Shown: positions 1 through 6,625 of the stretch, piece by piece
Numbering within the stretch: the first letter of the stretch is position 1
How the letters are laid out: the number at the start of each line of letters is the position of its first letter
NCBI GenBank assembly: GCA_026001225.1
Contig: BNZQ01000053.1
Location: 1 to 11,009 of the forward strand
Origin: Clostridia bacterium
GTDB lineage: Bacteria; Bacillota; Clostridia; Christensenellales; DUVY01
Length of the DNA: 11,009 nucleotides
Direction of reading: 5' to 3'
Program-made: the position numbers and the translations under genes
Notes under the pieces: model-generated
The model's database searches: none
The model's input: only the letters and a program-made list of their open reading frames with translations
Told to the model about the DNA's origin: nothing

Positions 1-86
1 TTTCGACTACCCGATCTGTTGCTCCCGTGCCATATCTGCTTTCTTGTCGCCCCGCACTTCGGACATACCGTCATTATCTTTTCCAT
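1..86 (-). CDS. Zinc-ribbon protein N-terminus, probable transposase (partial, runs off left edge)
   Basis: An ATG at 84-86 opens a minus-strand frame that stays open to base 1 and gives 28 residues beginning MEKIMTVCPKCGATRKQIWH, then GSNRSGSR. The CPKCG knuckle (residues 8-12), followed after a basic stretch by a G-S-N-R-S-G-S-R turn, is how the zinc ribbon of IS1-type InsA proteins and related transposases begins. The second Cys pair would lie beyond the window. An excellent promoter sits directly upstream (87-121). The fragment is too short to assign an IS family, and another zinc-ribbon DNA-binding protein is possible. A conserved zinc knuckle, a good start and a strong promoter make it a real gene start rather than chance. 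Confidence 0.55.
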   Translation of the reverse strand, partial: MEKIMTVCPKCGATRKQIWHGSNRSGSR

Positions 87-121
87 TTCTCTATTATATC
101 ATATGAATTGCTACTTGTCCA
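87..121 (-). promoter_or_regulatory. Extended -10 promoter predicting a leaderless transcript for the zinc-ribbon gene
   Basis: On the minus strand there is a -35 TGGACA (116-121, 5/6 match), a 17-base spacer, then TGA-TATAAT, a perfect extended -10 (TG motif at 99-101, hexamer 93-98). The hexamer ends six bases (AGAGAA) before the ATG, so a normal start site about 7 bases downstream would fall on or beside the A of ATG. The same geometry occurs upstream of rex and of the CdaR-like gene. Confidence 0.7.
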
Positions 122-505
122 CTCCTATAACAGGAAAATTTGTCACGGAGTAGGCAAATAGTGAGTGTTGATAGGCGCAGGCTTCGCCGTGCGCGGCGTT
201 CGCTACGCTCGGCTGTGGCTACGCACGGGTTTCGCCTCTTTGCGGGCTGTGCGCGGCTATGCCGTGCTCGCCCTGGCAAACCGTAAGCGGTTGGCCGGCT
301 CAATCGGGCGGCGCGGGGTGCTATATCCTACGCGCCCTTCGCCGCCCTCGCGACTGTTGCCCGTCTGAACACCACTCTTCGCCACTCCGATCACCCCACC
401 ATTTGTCCACTTCGAATTTGTCATGAAACGGGCGGCCGACAGCCGATTTTGTGAATGACCCTCTCCAAACCGCCGAAAAGTATTTGCCATACCGTCAAAA
501 ATGTG
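122..505. other. Gene-free, dyad-rich spacer
   Basis: No credible gene is seen. The open frames here have biased, low-complexity translations, no family resemblance and overlap strong dyads. Bases 170-300 are G+C-rich and packed with short inverted repeats, for example CGTGCG (188-193) with CGCACG (222-227), and GCACGG (223-228) with CCGTGC (262-267). Bases 306-367 hold a copy of a structured repeat (separate entry). Two similar motif pairs, TTGTCCACT then AATTTGTCA, lie near 115-143 and 403-423. Confidence 0.5.
306..367 (-). repeat. Structured dispersed repeat, copy A
   Basis: Read on the minus strand, this shares CAGACGGGCAACAGT (367-353) and AAGGGCGCGTAG (339-328) with a second element at 10264-10399, which has CAGTCGGGCGACAGT and the identical 12-mer at the same 28-base spacing. 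An 8-bp perfect stem, GGGCGGCG (347-340) with CGCCGCCC (313-306), brackets the shared 12-mer. GGCGCG (336-331) with CGCGCC (315-310) is an alternative inner pairing. It is either a mobile palindromic repeat or a conserved structured RNA; no coding capacity is evident. Confidence 0.6.
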
Positions 506-512
506 GTATTAT
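484..512 (+). promoter_or_regulatory. Promoter of the tRNA-Val gene
   Basis: TTGCCA (484-489, 5/6 match to -35), a 17-base spacer and TATTAT (507-512, 5/6) preceded by TGG, giving an extended -10. Transcription would start near 519, about 23 bases before the mature tRNA. An overlapping TATAAT (510-515) is an alternative -10, but its spacer would be 20 bases. Confidence 0.55.
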
Positions 513-541
513 AATAAATATTCCGTTGCAAAACGGTTCGC

Positions 542-618
<77 letters not shown>

Positions 619-624
619 AATTTC

Positions 625-680
625 GGACATTTTTCTTTGAGGCTGCCCGTCAATGTCGGCCCGTCAAAAGAAAATTGTCC
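625..680 (+). other. Long hairpin in the tRNA 3' trailer
   Basis: Bases 625-640 (GGACATTTTTCTTTGA) are nearly the reverse complement of 664-680, forming a stem of about 16 bp with one mismatch and one bulge around a G+C-rich loop of 23 bases. It begins seven bases after the tRNA CCA end. It could guide 3'-end processing or belong to a small RNA ending at the terminator at 775-805. No downstream T tract makes it a terminator itself. Confidence 0.45.
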
Positions 681-774
681 GGCCAAAAAAGAAAATTCGG
701 TCGGGGTTTTACATTCGAGCAGTCATTTTGGTTCGGATTTGTTGAGTGAAACTCCATCGGATTACCGCAAAAAT

Positions 775-805
775 GCCCGTTTTTTAACCGAAAGCGGGCT
801 TTTTT
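775..805 (+). terminator. Rho-independent terminator, probably bidirectional (tRNA-Val and rex)
   Basis: GCCCG (775-779) pairs with CGGGC (795-799), extended by a G-T and three A-T pairs, with a 7-base loop and a run of six T after the stem (800-805). On the minus strand the same stem is followed by ATTTTTG, so it can also stop rex transcription. It lies between the convergent tRNA-Val and rex genes, about 106 bases beyond the rex stop. Confidence 0.8.
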
Positions 806-911
806 CGTTGCCCCGTTTTTGCACGTTCAAAATCTGTCCGGGCGATTGAATCGAGATTTAAGAGAAGTTTATAATCTCTCTGTTATTATTATGCCACATA
901 TCGGCGGTTTT

Positions 912-1562
912 TCAATATGGATGAGCTCCTAATTCTTTATTCAGCGACATTTTATAGGACAACCGCATCAGGCTGTCGATCAAGTGAACGTTCTCCGTAA
1001 CAGCATCGGGCGGCAAATTCAAATCGATATAGCTGAAATTCAAAAACCCGCGCACGCCGGCGTCGTAAGCCTTTTGCGCGGCGTCCTGCGCGTTCTCGGC
1101 CGGCGTGGCGATAATCGCAATATCCACGCGTTCGGCGGCGGCAAAGTCCCGCAGCGTATCGGTGTGCCGAACCGTCAAGCCGTTGAAAACCTGCCCGACG
1201 TTGCGGACGTCGAACGCTGCGAGCAACCGAAAGCCCTGATTGACAAACATCTTGTTGCCGATCAGGCTTCGGCCGACGTTGCCCGTTCCGAGCAAGATAC
1301 AGTTTTTGACCGAGTGAAAGCCCAGCTCCTCCGAGATGCTCATGTACAGATTCTTAACGTTATAGCCGTAGCCCTGCCGCCCCGCCGCCGTAAACCGCGC
1401 CAAATCGTTGCGCACCTGCGAGGGCGTGATCCCCAATTTCCGAGCGATCGTTTCACTGGAAACGCGCTCGGCGCCGGAACAGAAATACTCGTAAAAGTAC
1501 CGGTTATAGCGCGGCAAGCGGGCGATTAATTCCTTGGAAAGCGGTTTATCCGTGCGGCTCAT
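912..1562 (-). CDS. rex: Redox-sensing transcriptional repressor Rex
   Basis: Rex is a dimeric cytoplasmic repressor that binds DNA when NADH/NAD+ is low and releases it when NADH rises, controlling fermentation and NADH-reoxidation genes. The 216-residue product has the N-terminal winged helix (residues 8-62, with ERVSSETIARKLGI and SQVRNDLARF), the family motif GRQGYGYNVKNL (61-72), then a Rossmann fold with GTGNVG (92-97), FDV with Asp118 closing strand 2, and the domain-swapped C-terminal helix (LIDSLMRLSYKM). The length is normal. The start is the ATG at 1560-1562 because homology begins right there (SKELIARLPRYNRYF). A longer frame to 1682 adds only an unrelated hydrophobic and basic stretch and is rejected. 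No Shine-Dalgarno is present; instead an extended -10 abuts the ATG. No full Rex operator dyad is seen at its own promoter. Confidence 0.93.
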   Translation of the reverse strand: MSRTDKPLSKELIARLPRYNRYFYEYFCSGAERVSSETIARKLGITPSQVRNDLARFTAAGRQGYGYNVKNLYMSISEELGFHSVKNCILLGTGNVGRSLIGNKMFVNQGFRLLAAFDVRNVGQVFNGLTVRHTDTLRDFAAAERVDIAIIATPAENAQDAAQKAYDAGVRGFLNFSYIDLNLPPDAVTENVHLIDSLMRLSYKMSLNKELGAHPY

Positions 1563-1597
1563 AGGAACAGTATAACAAATTTTAGGTAAAAAGTAAA
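1563..1597 (-). promoter_or_regulatory. rex promoter, extended -10 abutting the ATG
   Basis: On the minus strand, TTTACT (1592-1597, 4/6) is followed by a 17-base spacer and TGT-TATACT (TG at 1575-1577, hexamer 1569-1574, 5/6). Six bases (GTTCCT) separate the hexamer from the ATG. The sequence predicts initiation at or next to the A of ATG, hence no ribosome binding site. A TTGTTA half-site resembling half of a clostridial Rex box overlaps the -10, but its partner is missing. Confidence 0.65.
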
Positions 1598-1694
1598 AGA
1601 CAAGAGCAGGGCAACTGCATTTCTTCTCATTGGCCCCGCTTGACCCGCCCCCTCCAAGAAAAAAGCCCGTAGAATAAAGCACAAATCTCCGACA

Positions 1695-1724
1695 TTTAAA
1701 CAGCTAAATCTTTAAACAGCTAAA
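1695..1724. repeat. Tandem 16-base repeat over the ABC gene stop codon
   Basis: TTTAAACAGCTAAA occurs at 1695-1708 and again at 1711-1724, a 16-base period with 14 identical bases. The right copy contains the TAG stop (1720-1722) of the minus-strand ABC transporter gene. No convincing terminator follows that gene before the rex promoter. Confidence 0.75.
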
Positions 1725-3504
1725 CCTTGTACTGCGAATGATACAGCTCCGAATAAAACCCTTTCTTTTCCAGCAGTTCCGTATGCGAGCCCGTTTCCAC
1801 AACGCGGCCCGCATTCATCACGACGATTTGATCGGCGCTCTCGATCGTCGAGAGCCGGTGCGCGATGATGAAGCTCGTGCGCCCCTTCATTAAACGGGCC
1901 AAGCCGCGCTTGATATGCGCTTCGGTCAGCGTATCCACGCCGCTGGTCGCCTCGTCCAAAATCAAGACCGGCGGATCGATCAAGTAAGCGCGGGCGATCG
2001 TGATCAGCTGCTTTTGCCCCGCGGACAGGTTGTCGCCCGATTCCGAAACCACGGTATCATACCCGTCCGGCAGCTTGACGATGAAGTCGTGCGCATAAGC
2101 CGCCCGGGCCGCCGCTTCGACCGCTTCCCTCGGGGCGCCGGGCTTTCCGAACGCGATATTGTCGCGCACCGTGCCCGTAAACAGATAGGAATCCTGCAAA
2201 ACCAAACCGAACGCGGCGCGCACCCCGTCCCGCGGCATTTGCGCGATGTCCCGCCCGTCGATCAAAATTTTCCCCTCGTCTGCATCGTAAAAGCGCATCA
2301 GCAGGTTGACCAGCGTGGTCTTGCCCGCGCCCGTCGGCCCGACGACCGCCACCGCGCTGCCCGCCTTAACAGACAAATTGAAACCGCTCAAGAGCGGTTT
2401 GTCCTTTTCATAGGAAAAGCCTACGTTATTAAATTCGATCGCGCCTTCTATACTCCCGTTAACGGTTCGCCGGCTGTCACCCGTCCGCGCCGCATCTATG
2501 CTTTCCGACTCATCGGGCACGTCCAAATACGAAAACACCCGCGCCGCGCCCGCCCGCGCCGCCTGCAACTGCGTCGTGATCGCCCCCATGTCGTTGAGAG
2601 GCTTGGCAAATTGCGCGGAATACGCGATCAAAGAGGACAACACGCCCGCGGACAATCCCCCGCCGCCCGGAACGAGCGCGGCGATCAAGCCGCCGATCAA
2701 ACCGATCAGAACATAAGCCATATTGTTGATCAGCCGCGTGGACGGATTGGTCAAGGATGAATAAAACATCGCCTTTTGGCTGGCCGCCTGCAACGCGAGA
2801 TTGATCTCTTCCGTTTTCTTTTCGGCGCGGCGCTCGTAACAAAACGCTTTGACCGTTTTAGAATTCCCCGCGTATTCGCTCATCAGCGCGCTGTATTCGC
2901 CGGTCAAGCGGGCTTGCTCGCGAAAATTTTTGTAAGACCGCCGCGAAATGAAAAAGGTCACGAACAGCGCGAGCGGCGCGACCGCGATCACGGCGGCGGC
3001 CGCGGGCGCGCAAATGACGAACATCATCACCGCGCTGCCGATCAGGGCGACCACGGCGGAAAAGATCAGCGTCAGCCCTTGCGTCAAGCCCTCGGCAATA
3101 TAGTCGATATCGGAAGTGAACCCGCTCACAATCGAGCCGGACGAAACGGAATCCAAATACCCGATCGGCAACGCGCCGATTTTACGGAACGCTTCCAGCC
3201 GTATTTGCTTTACGGCGTCCTGCGCCGTCCTGGCCGCCGTGCCGGACACCTGCCACTGCGCCGCGGCTCCGAATACCAGCAGCAGGGCCAGCAAACCGAT
3301 TTGCCGGTACAGCAAGCCCGCGTCAAAAGGCGCGGACGCCGCCGCCAGATTATCGATCGCCTTGCCGATCACATAGGGCGAAATCAGAAAACACGCCGAC
3401 GACAGGAGCGCGCAAAGAAACAGCCAAACAAGGCGTCCCTTATAGGCCGCCGCGTATGCGATTAAGCGGCGAACCGTTTCTTTTCGTTTTTTATCGCTAC
3501 TCAT
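1720..3504 (-). CDS. ABC exporter half-transporter, catalytically competent subunit of a heterodimer
   Basis: A membrane-embedded, ATP-driven half-transporter of 594 residues, the usual length. An N-terminal domain with six membrane segments (about residues 24-300) precedes an NBD with Walker A GPTGAGKT (389-396), Q-loop Gln437, signature LSAGQ (493-497), Walker B LILDE with catalytic Glu518, and switch His549. The Walker A/B, Glu and His are canonical, while the signature deviates from LSGGQ. This is the pattern of the LmrD/BmrD/TM288-like partner in heterodimeric type IV exporters: its own nucleotides sit in the active site, and its altered signature faces the partner's degenerate site. It follows its partner gene by 24 bases, with no Shine-Dalgarno but a short GAAAACT repeat before the ATG. 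The substrate is unknown; drugs, peptides or lipids are all possible. Confidence 0.9.
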   Translation of the reverse strand: MSSDKKRKETVRRLIAYAAAYKGRLVWLFLCALLSSACFLISPYVIGKAIDNLAAASAPFDAGLLYRQIGLLALLLVFGAAAQWQVSGTAARTAQDAVKQIRLEAFRKIGALPIGYLDSVSSGSIVSGFTSDIDYIAEGLTQGLTLIFSAVVALIGSAVMMFVICAPAAAAVIAVAPLALFVTFFISRRSYKNFREQARLTGEYSALMSEYAGNSKTVKAFCYERRAEKKTEEINLALQAASQKAMFYSSLTNPSTRLINNMAYVLIGLIGGLIAALVPGGGGLSAGVLSSLIAYSAQFAKPLNDMGAITTQLQAARAGAARVFSYLDVPDESESIDAARTGDSRRTVNGSIEGAIEFNNVGFSYEKDKPLLSGFNLSVKAGSAVAVVGPTGAGKTTLVNLLMRFYDADEGKILIDGRDIAQMPRDGVRAAFGLVLQDSYLFTGTVRDNIAFGKPGAPREAVEAAARAAYAHDFIVKLPDGYDTVVSESGDNLSAGQKQLITIARAYLIDPPVLILDEATSGVDTLTEAHIKRGLARLMKGRTSFIIAHRLSTIESADQIVVMNAGRVVETGSHTELLEKKGFYSELYHSQYKV

Positions 3505-3528
3505 TGTTTTTCAGTTTTCAGTTTTCAC
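3505..3528 (-). repeat. Heptamer repeat in the 24-base intercistronic gap
   Basis: The gap between the two ABC genes is on the minus strand GTGAAAACTGAAAACTG followed by AAAAACA, that is GAAAACT repeated at 3520-3526 and 3513-3519 with a degenerate third unit. It contains no Shine-Dalgarno, so translation of the downstream gene probably depends on coupling or on A-rich unstructured RNA. Confidence 0.7.
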
Positions 3529-5253
3529 TTATTCAAGCTGCTGCGAAGCGCAAATCTCCTCATACAAGGGGCAGCTGCGGAGCAGCTCTCCGTGCGTCCC
3601 CAGTCCCGCCGCTTTCCCGTTGTCCAAGACCAAAATCCGGCCGGCCTCCCGAATGCTGGCCACACGCTGGGAAACGATCACGACCGTCATACCGTTCATC
3701 GTTTTCAGGGCGCTGCGCAACCGATAGTCGGTGACGTAATCCAGCGCGCTGGCGCTGTCGTCCAAAATCAAAATGGCCGGACGGCGCACCAGCGCGCGGG
3801 CGATCGTCAGCCGCTGTTTTTGCCCGCCCGATAAATTCTTGCCGCCCTGCTCGATCCGCGCGTCGAAGCCGATCCGGGAAACGAACTCCCAGCTTTGCGC
3901 AAGCTCGCACGCCGCGCGCATTTCTTCTTCCGTCGCGTCCTCTTTCCCCACGCGCAGATTTTCGGCAACCGTGCCGGAAAACAGCGCGGCCTTTTGGGGA
4001 ACATATCCGATTTTATCCCGCAAGGCTTGCGGGTCATAGTCCCCCACGGGCACGCCGTCCACCAGCACCTCCCCCGCCGCGCAATCGTACAATCGGAGAA
4101 TCAAAGCGGCCAGCGTGGACTTGCCCGCGCCGGTGCCGCCGATAATGCCCAAAACGCCGCCCTTTTCCAGCCGGAAATTGATATCGTTTAAAACATAGCT
4201 TTCGGGAACCGCGCCGCGCCCGTCGCCGTAGGAAAAGCATACGCCGCGGAACTCCAAAGCCGGCGCGTCCGGCGCGCCCTCCCGAACGCCGTTTGCGGGC
4301 GCGCCGAAAGCGGGCGCGGTCTCTAAAACCTCGTTGATCCGCGCGGCCGACGACGCCGCCCGCAGAAAACTCGGCGCGAGGTTGGCGGCGATGTTCAGCG
4401 CGAACATGATTTGCGTGAGATAGTTGATAAAAGCGATCAGATTTCCCGCGCTGATCGCGCCCGCCGCCGGATTAAAACCGCTGTACCACAGCACGGCGAC
4501 GATCGCCAAATTCATGATCAGCTGCGTCAGCGGGGACAGCAGCGCGGCGTACAGCGCGGCCCGCGTCGCGCTCCTGCGATAGCGCGCGTTGAGGCCCGAA
4601 AACCGCTCGCGCTCATATTCGGTGCGGTTAAACGCACGGACGGCGCGGACGCCGTTCAGGTTTTCGGCGATCGAGCGGGACACCCCGTCCAGCTGCGTTT
4701 GAGCCGTTCGGTAGGCGGGCAAAGACTTTTTCAACACCAGCCAAAGAGCCAACGCGAACAGGGGGACGAAAATCGCCGAGATCAGCGCGAGGCGGGCGTC
4801 CAAAACAAGCAGCATGACGATCCCCCCGATCGCGAGCAACGGGGCGCGCAGGATCAAACGGATGAACATGGCGACGGCGGTTTGCACCTGAGCCACGTCG
4901 TTGACCGAACGGGTAACCAAGGATGACGCTCCGAATTTCTCGAGATCGCCGGCGGTGAGCGTATCGGCCTTTCGGTGCAAGGCGCGCCGAATCCCCGCCC
5001 CCATGCCCATGGAGGCGACCGACGCCAAATATTGGCAGACCATGCACGCGCTAAAGCCGAACAGCGCTAAAAACGCCATAATTCCGGCGCAAATCCAAAC
5101 ATAACGCGGGTCCTTGTTTGCGATCCCGTTGTCGATCAAAGCGGCCATGACGAGCGGCATCAGCAACTCCGACACGGTTTCGATCAGTTTGGCAAACGGC
5201 GCGAGTAAAGCGCGCGCGCGGTACGGTTTCAGGTAGCGCAGAAGTTTGATCAT
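3529..5253 (-). CDS. ABC exporter half-transporter, degenerate-site subunit of a heterodimer
   Basis: The 574-residue partner of the downstream half-transporter. A transmembrane domain (about residues 15-300) precedes an NBD with Walker A GGTGAGKS (372-379), Q-loop Gln420, a canonical signature LSGGQ (474-478) and a Walker B ending ILILDD. Asp499 replaces the catalytic Glu, and Gln529 (VSQRVASI) replaces the switch His. Those two substitutions together mark the degenerate-site subunit of heterodimeric exporters such as LmrC, BmrC and TM287, in which this site binds ATP but hydrolyses it slowly. The ATG at 5251-5253 is chosen because the product begins with the typical MIKLLRYLKPYR helix. No Shine-Dalgarno and no clear promoter are seen in the 85-base gap after the malic enzyme gene, so read-through from upstream is possible. 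The substrate is unknown. Confidence 0.9.
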   Translation of the reverse strand: MIKLLRYLKPYRARALLAPFAKLIETVSELLMPLVMAALIDNGIANKDPRYVWICAGIMAFLALFGFSACMVCQYLASVASMGMGAGIRRALHRKADTLTAGDLEKFGASSLVTRSVNDVAQVQTAVAMFIRLILRAPLLAIGGIVMLLVLDARLALISAIFVPLFALALWLVLKKSLPAYRTAQTQLDGVSRSIAENLNGVRAVRAFNRTEYERERFSGLNARYRRSATRAALYAALLSPLTQLIMNLAIVAVLWYSGFNPAAGAISAGNLIAFINYLTQIMFALNIAANLAPSFLRAASSAARINEVLETAPAFGAPANGVREGAPDAPALEFRGVCFSYGDGRGAVPESYVLNDINFRLEKGGVLGIIGGTGAGKSTLAALILRLYDCAAGEVLVDGVPVGDYDPQALRDKIGYVPQKAALFSGTVAENLRVGKEDATEEEMRAACELAQSWEFVSRIGFDARIEQGGKNLSGGQKQRLTIARALVRRPAILILDDSASALDYVTDYRLRSALKTMNGMTVVIVSQRVASIREAGRILVLDNGKAAGLGTHGELLRSCPLYEEICASQQLE

Positions 5254-5338
5254 AGCGGTCAGTGATCGGTGGTTAGTTTAATCGGTTGGGATTCTTCACA
5301 ACAAACAGAATGACACCTTAATTGTGCATTATGCATTG
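5254..5338. other. 85-base spacer resembling degraded dispersed-repeat fragments
   Basis: No gene, strong promoter or terminator is seen. It contains a small palindrome TGCATTATGCA (within 5325-5337) and a segment (5290-5315, GATTCTTCAC then CAGAATGACAC) of a type I recall as common low-copy intergenic repeat sequence in Clostridia-like genomes. That recollection is not verifiable here. Confidence 0.3.
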
Positions 5339-6514
5339 TTACAAGGTACGGTTATGCCCTTCCTTCACGGCCTGCTTCGCCACGGCGTCGGCCACGGCGG
5401 GCGCGACGCGCGCGTCGAACGGCCCCGGAATGATATATTCGGGTTTCAGCTCGGACGGGCCGATCAAGCCGGCCAACGCTTCGGCGGCGGCGATCTTCAT
5501 GCCGTCGCTGATCGTTTTCGCGTGTACCGAGAACGTCCCCCGGAATACGCCGGGAAACGCAAGCACGTTGTTGATTTGGTTGGTAAAGTCGCTCCGGCCG
5601 CTGCCGTACACTTTCGCCCCCGCCGCCAAAGCCTCGTCGGGCATGATTTCGGGCGTCGGGTTGGCCATCGCGAATACAATCGGATCGTTGTTCATCGACC
5701 TTACCATGTCTTTATCCACAAGGCCGGGGCCGGACACGCCGACGAACACATCCGCGCCGATCATCGCTTCTTTCAGGCCGCCCTGCAAGCCGCGCTTGTT
5801 GGTCATCGCGGCCAGCTCGGTTTTCGACCAATCCATTTTATCGCGTCCCGTATACAGTATACCCGTGCGGTCGCACATTATAACGTCTTTCACGCCGTAT
5901 TGGATTAAAAGGCGCGTGATCGCGCTGCCCGCCGCGCCGGGGCCGCTGACCGCCACGCGGATATCGGCCATGTTCTTTTTGACGATTTTCAAACCGTTGA
6001 TCAGCGCGGCCAGCGTCACGATCGCCGTACCGTGCTGATCGTCGTGAAACACGGGGATATCCAATTCCGCTTTCAGCCTGTTCTCGATCTCGAAACAGCG
6101 CGGCGCGGAGATATCCTCTAAATTGATGCCGCCAAACGAGCCGCCGATCTCCTTCACGGTGCGGATAATGTCCTCCGAATTTTGGCTCTGAACGCAGATC
6201 GGAAAAGCGTCCACGCCGCCGAACTCCTTAAACAGCACGCACTTGCCCTCCATGACGGGCATACCTGCCAAGCCGCCGATATTGCCCAAGCCCAGCACCG
6301 CCGATCCGTCAGTCACGACCGCGACCAGGTTCGCGCGGCGCGTGTACGTATAGGACAGGTCGGGCTGTTTTTGGATTTCCAAACAGGGTTGCGCCACGCC
6401 GGGCGTGTAGGCGACCGACAACTCCTCCCGCGTCTTGACCGAGCAACGCGAGATCACCTCGATCTTGCCCTGCCACTCGGCGTGCTTTTTGACCGATTCC
6501 TTTGCATAGTCCAT
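5339..6514 (-). CDS. NAD-dependent malic enzyme, short bacterial form
   Basis: Catalyses oxidative decarboxylation of malate to pyruvate and CO2 with Mg2+ or Mn2+, in the cytoplasm. The 391-residue product has the N-terminal malic domain with catalytic Tyr36 (VAYTPGVAQPC), Lys91/Lys96 in GKCVLFKEFGGVDAFPI, and metal ligands Glu133-Asp134 (LEDISAPRCFEIE) and Asp158-Asp159 (DDQHGTAIV). The Rossmann domain has SGPGAAGSAI (190-199) and an acidic Asp215 (MCDRTGIL) at the end of strand 2, which favours NAD over NADP. Its length is that of the compact form without the phosphotransacetylase-like extension of MaeB. The start is well supported: AAGGAG lies about nine bases before the ATG. A palindromic repeat fills the gap to the upstream CdaR-like gene, with which it may be co-transcribed since no separate promoter is clear. 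Confidence 0.93.
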   Translation of the reverse strand: MDYAKESVKKHAEWQGKIEVISRCSVKTREELSVAYTPGVAQPCLEIQKQPDLSYTYTRRANLVAVVTDGSAVLGLGNIGGLAGMPVMEGKCVLFKEFGGVDAFPICVQSQNSEDIIRTVKEIGGSFGGINLEDISAPRCFEIENRLKAELDIPVFHDDQHGTAIVTLAALINGLKIVKKNMADIRVAVSGPGAAGSAITRLLIQYGVKDVIMCDRTGILYTGRDKMDWSKTELAAMTNKRGLQGGLKEAMIGADVFVGVSGPGLVDKDMVRSMNNDPIVFAMANPTPEIMPDEALAAGAKVYGSGRSDFTNQINNVLAFPGVFRGTFSVHAKTISDGMKIAAAEALAGLIGPSELKPEYIIPGPFDARVAPAVADAVAKQAVKEGHNRTL

Positions 6515-6542
6515 GTTTTTTGACTCCTTTATTTTTATTTTG

Positions 6543-6621
6543 CGAAAGTTTTTGAAAGGGGCTTCTGCGGAAAACTTTTTTGCAAAAAAGTTTTCTCCAT
6601 ACCCTTTTCCAAAAACTTTCG
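6543..6621. repeat. Nested palindromic repeat, full copy
   Basis: An outer perfect 12-bp arm, CGAAAGTTTTTG (6543-6554) with CAAAAACTTTCG (6610-6621), continues for about 7 bp with one bulge (6555-6561 with 6602-6608). It encloses an inner palindrome at 6570-6595 (GAAAACTTTTTT with its complement around TGCA). A shortened relative lies at 10165-10215. On the minus strand the element begins five bases after the CdaR-like gene stop and ends about 28 bases before the malic enzyme ATG. It may be a non-autonomous mobile repeat or a transcript-stabilising or attenuating structure. The stem is not followed by a T tract. Confidence 0.8.
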
Positions 6622-6625
6622 TTAT

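Noticed and set aside
170..370. CRISPR array
   Set aside because: The short repeats are irregular, palindromic and not evenly spaced, and there are no cas genes.
257..490. 77-residue minus-strand open frame
   Set aside because: It overlaps the structured repeat, has no recognisable domain and an unusual composition; the conservation with the second repeat copy is at the nucleotide and fold level.
1569..1586. Rex operator at the rex promoter
   Set aside because: Only one half-site (TTGTTA) is visible; the inverted partner is not there.
1563..1682. Upstream 40-residue extension of Rex to a start at 1682
   Set aside because: The extra residues show no Rex homology, would run through the promoter, and the family N-terminus begins at the ATG at 1560-1562.
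1720..5253. CydCD assignment for the ABC pair because rex is adjacent
   Set aside because: No cydA or cydB is present, and the NBD asymmetry is that of general heterodimeric exporters; the sequence alone does not support CydCD.
6543..6621. Intrinsic terminator of the CdaR-like gene
   Set aside because: The hairpin is strong but on the minus strand is followed by an A-rich, not T-rich, stretch, and a shortened relative sits upstream of another gene.
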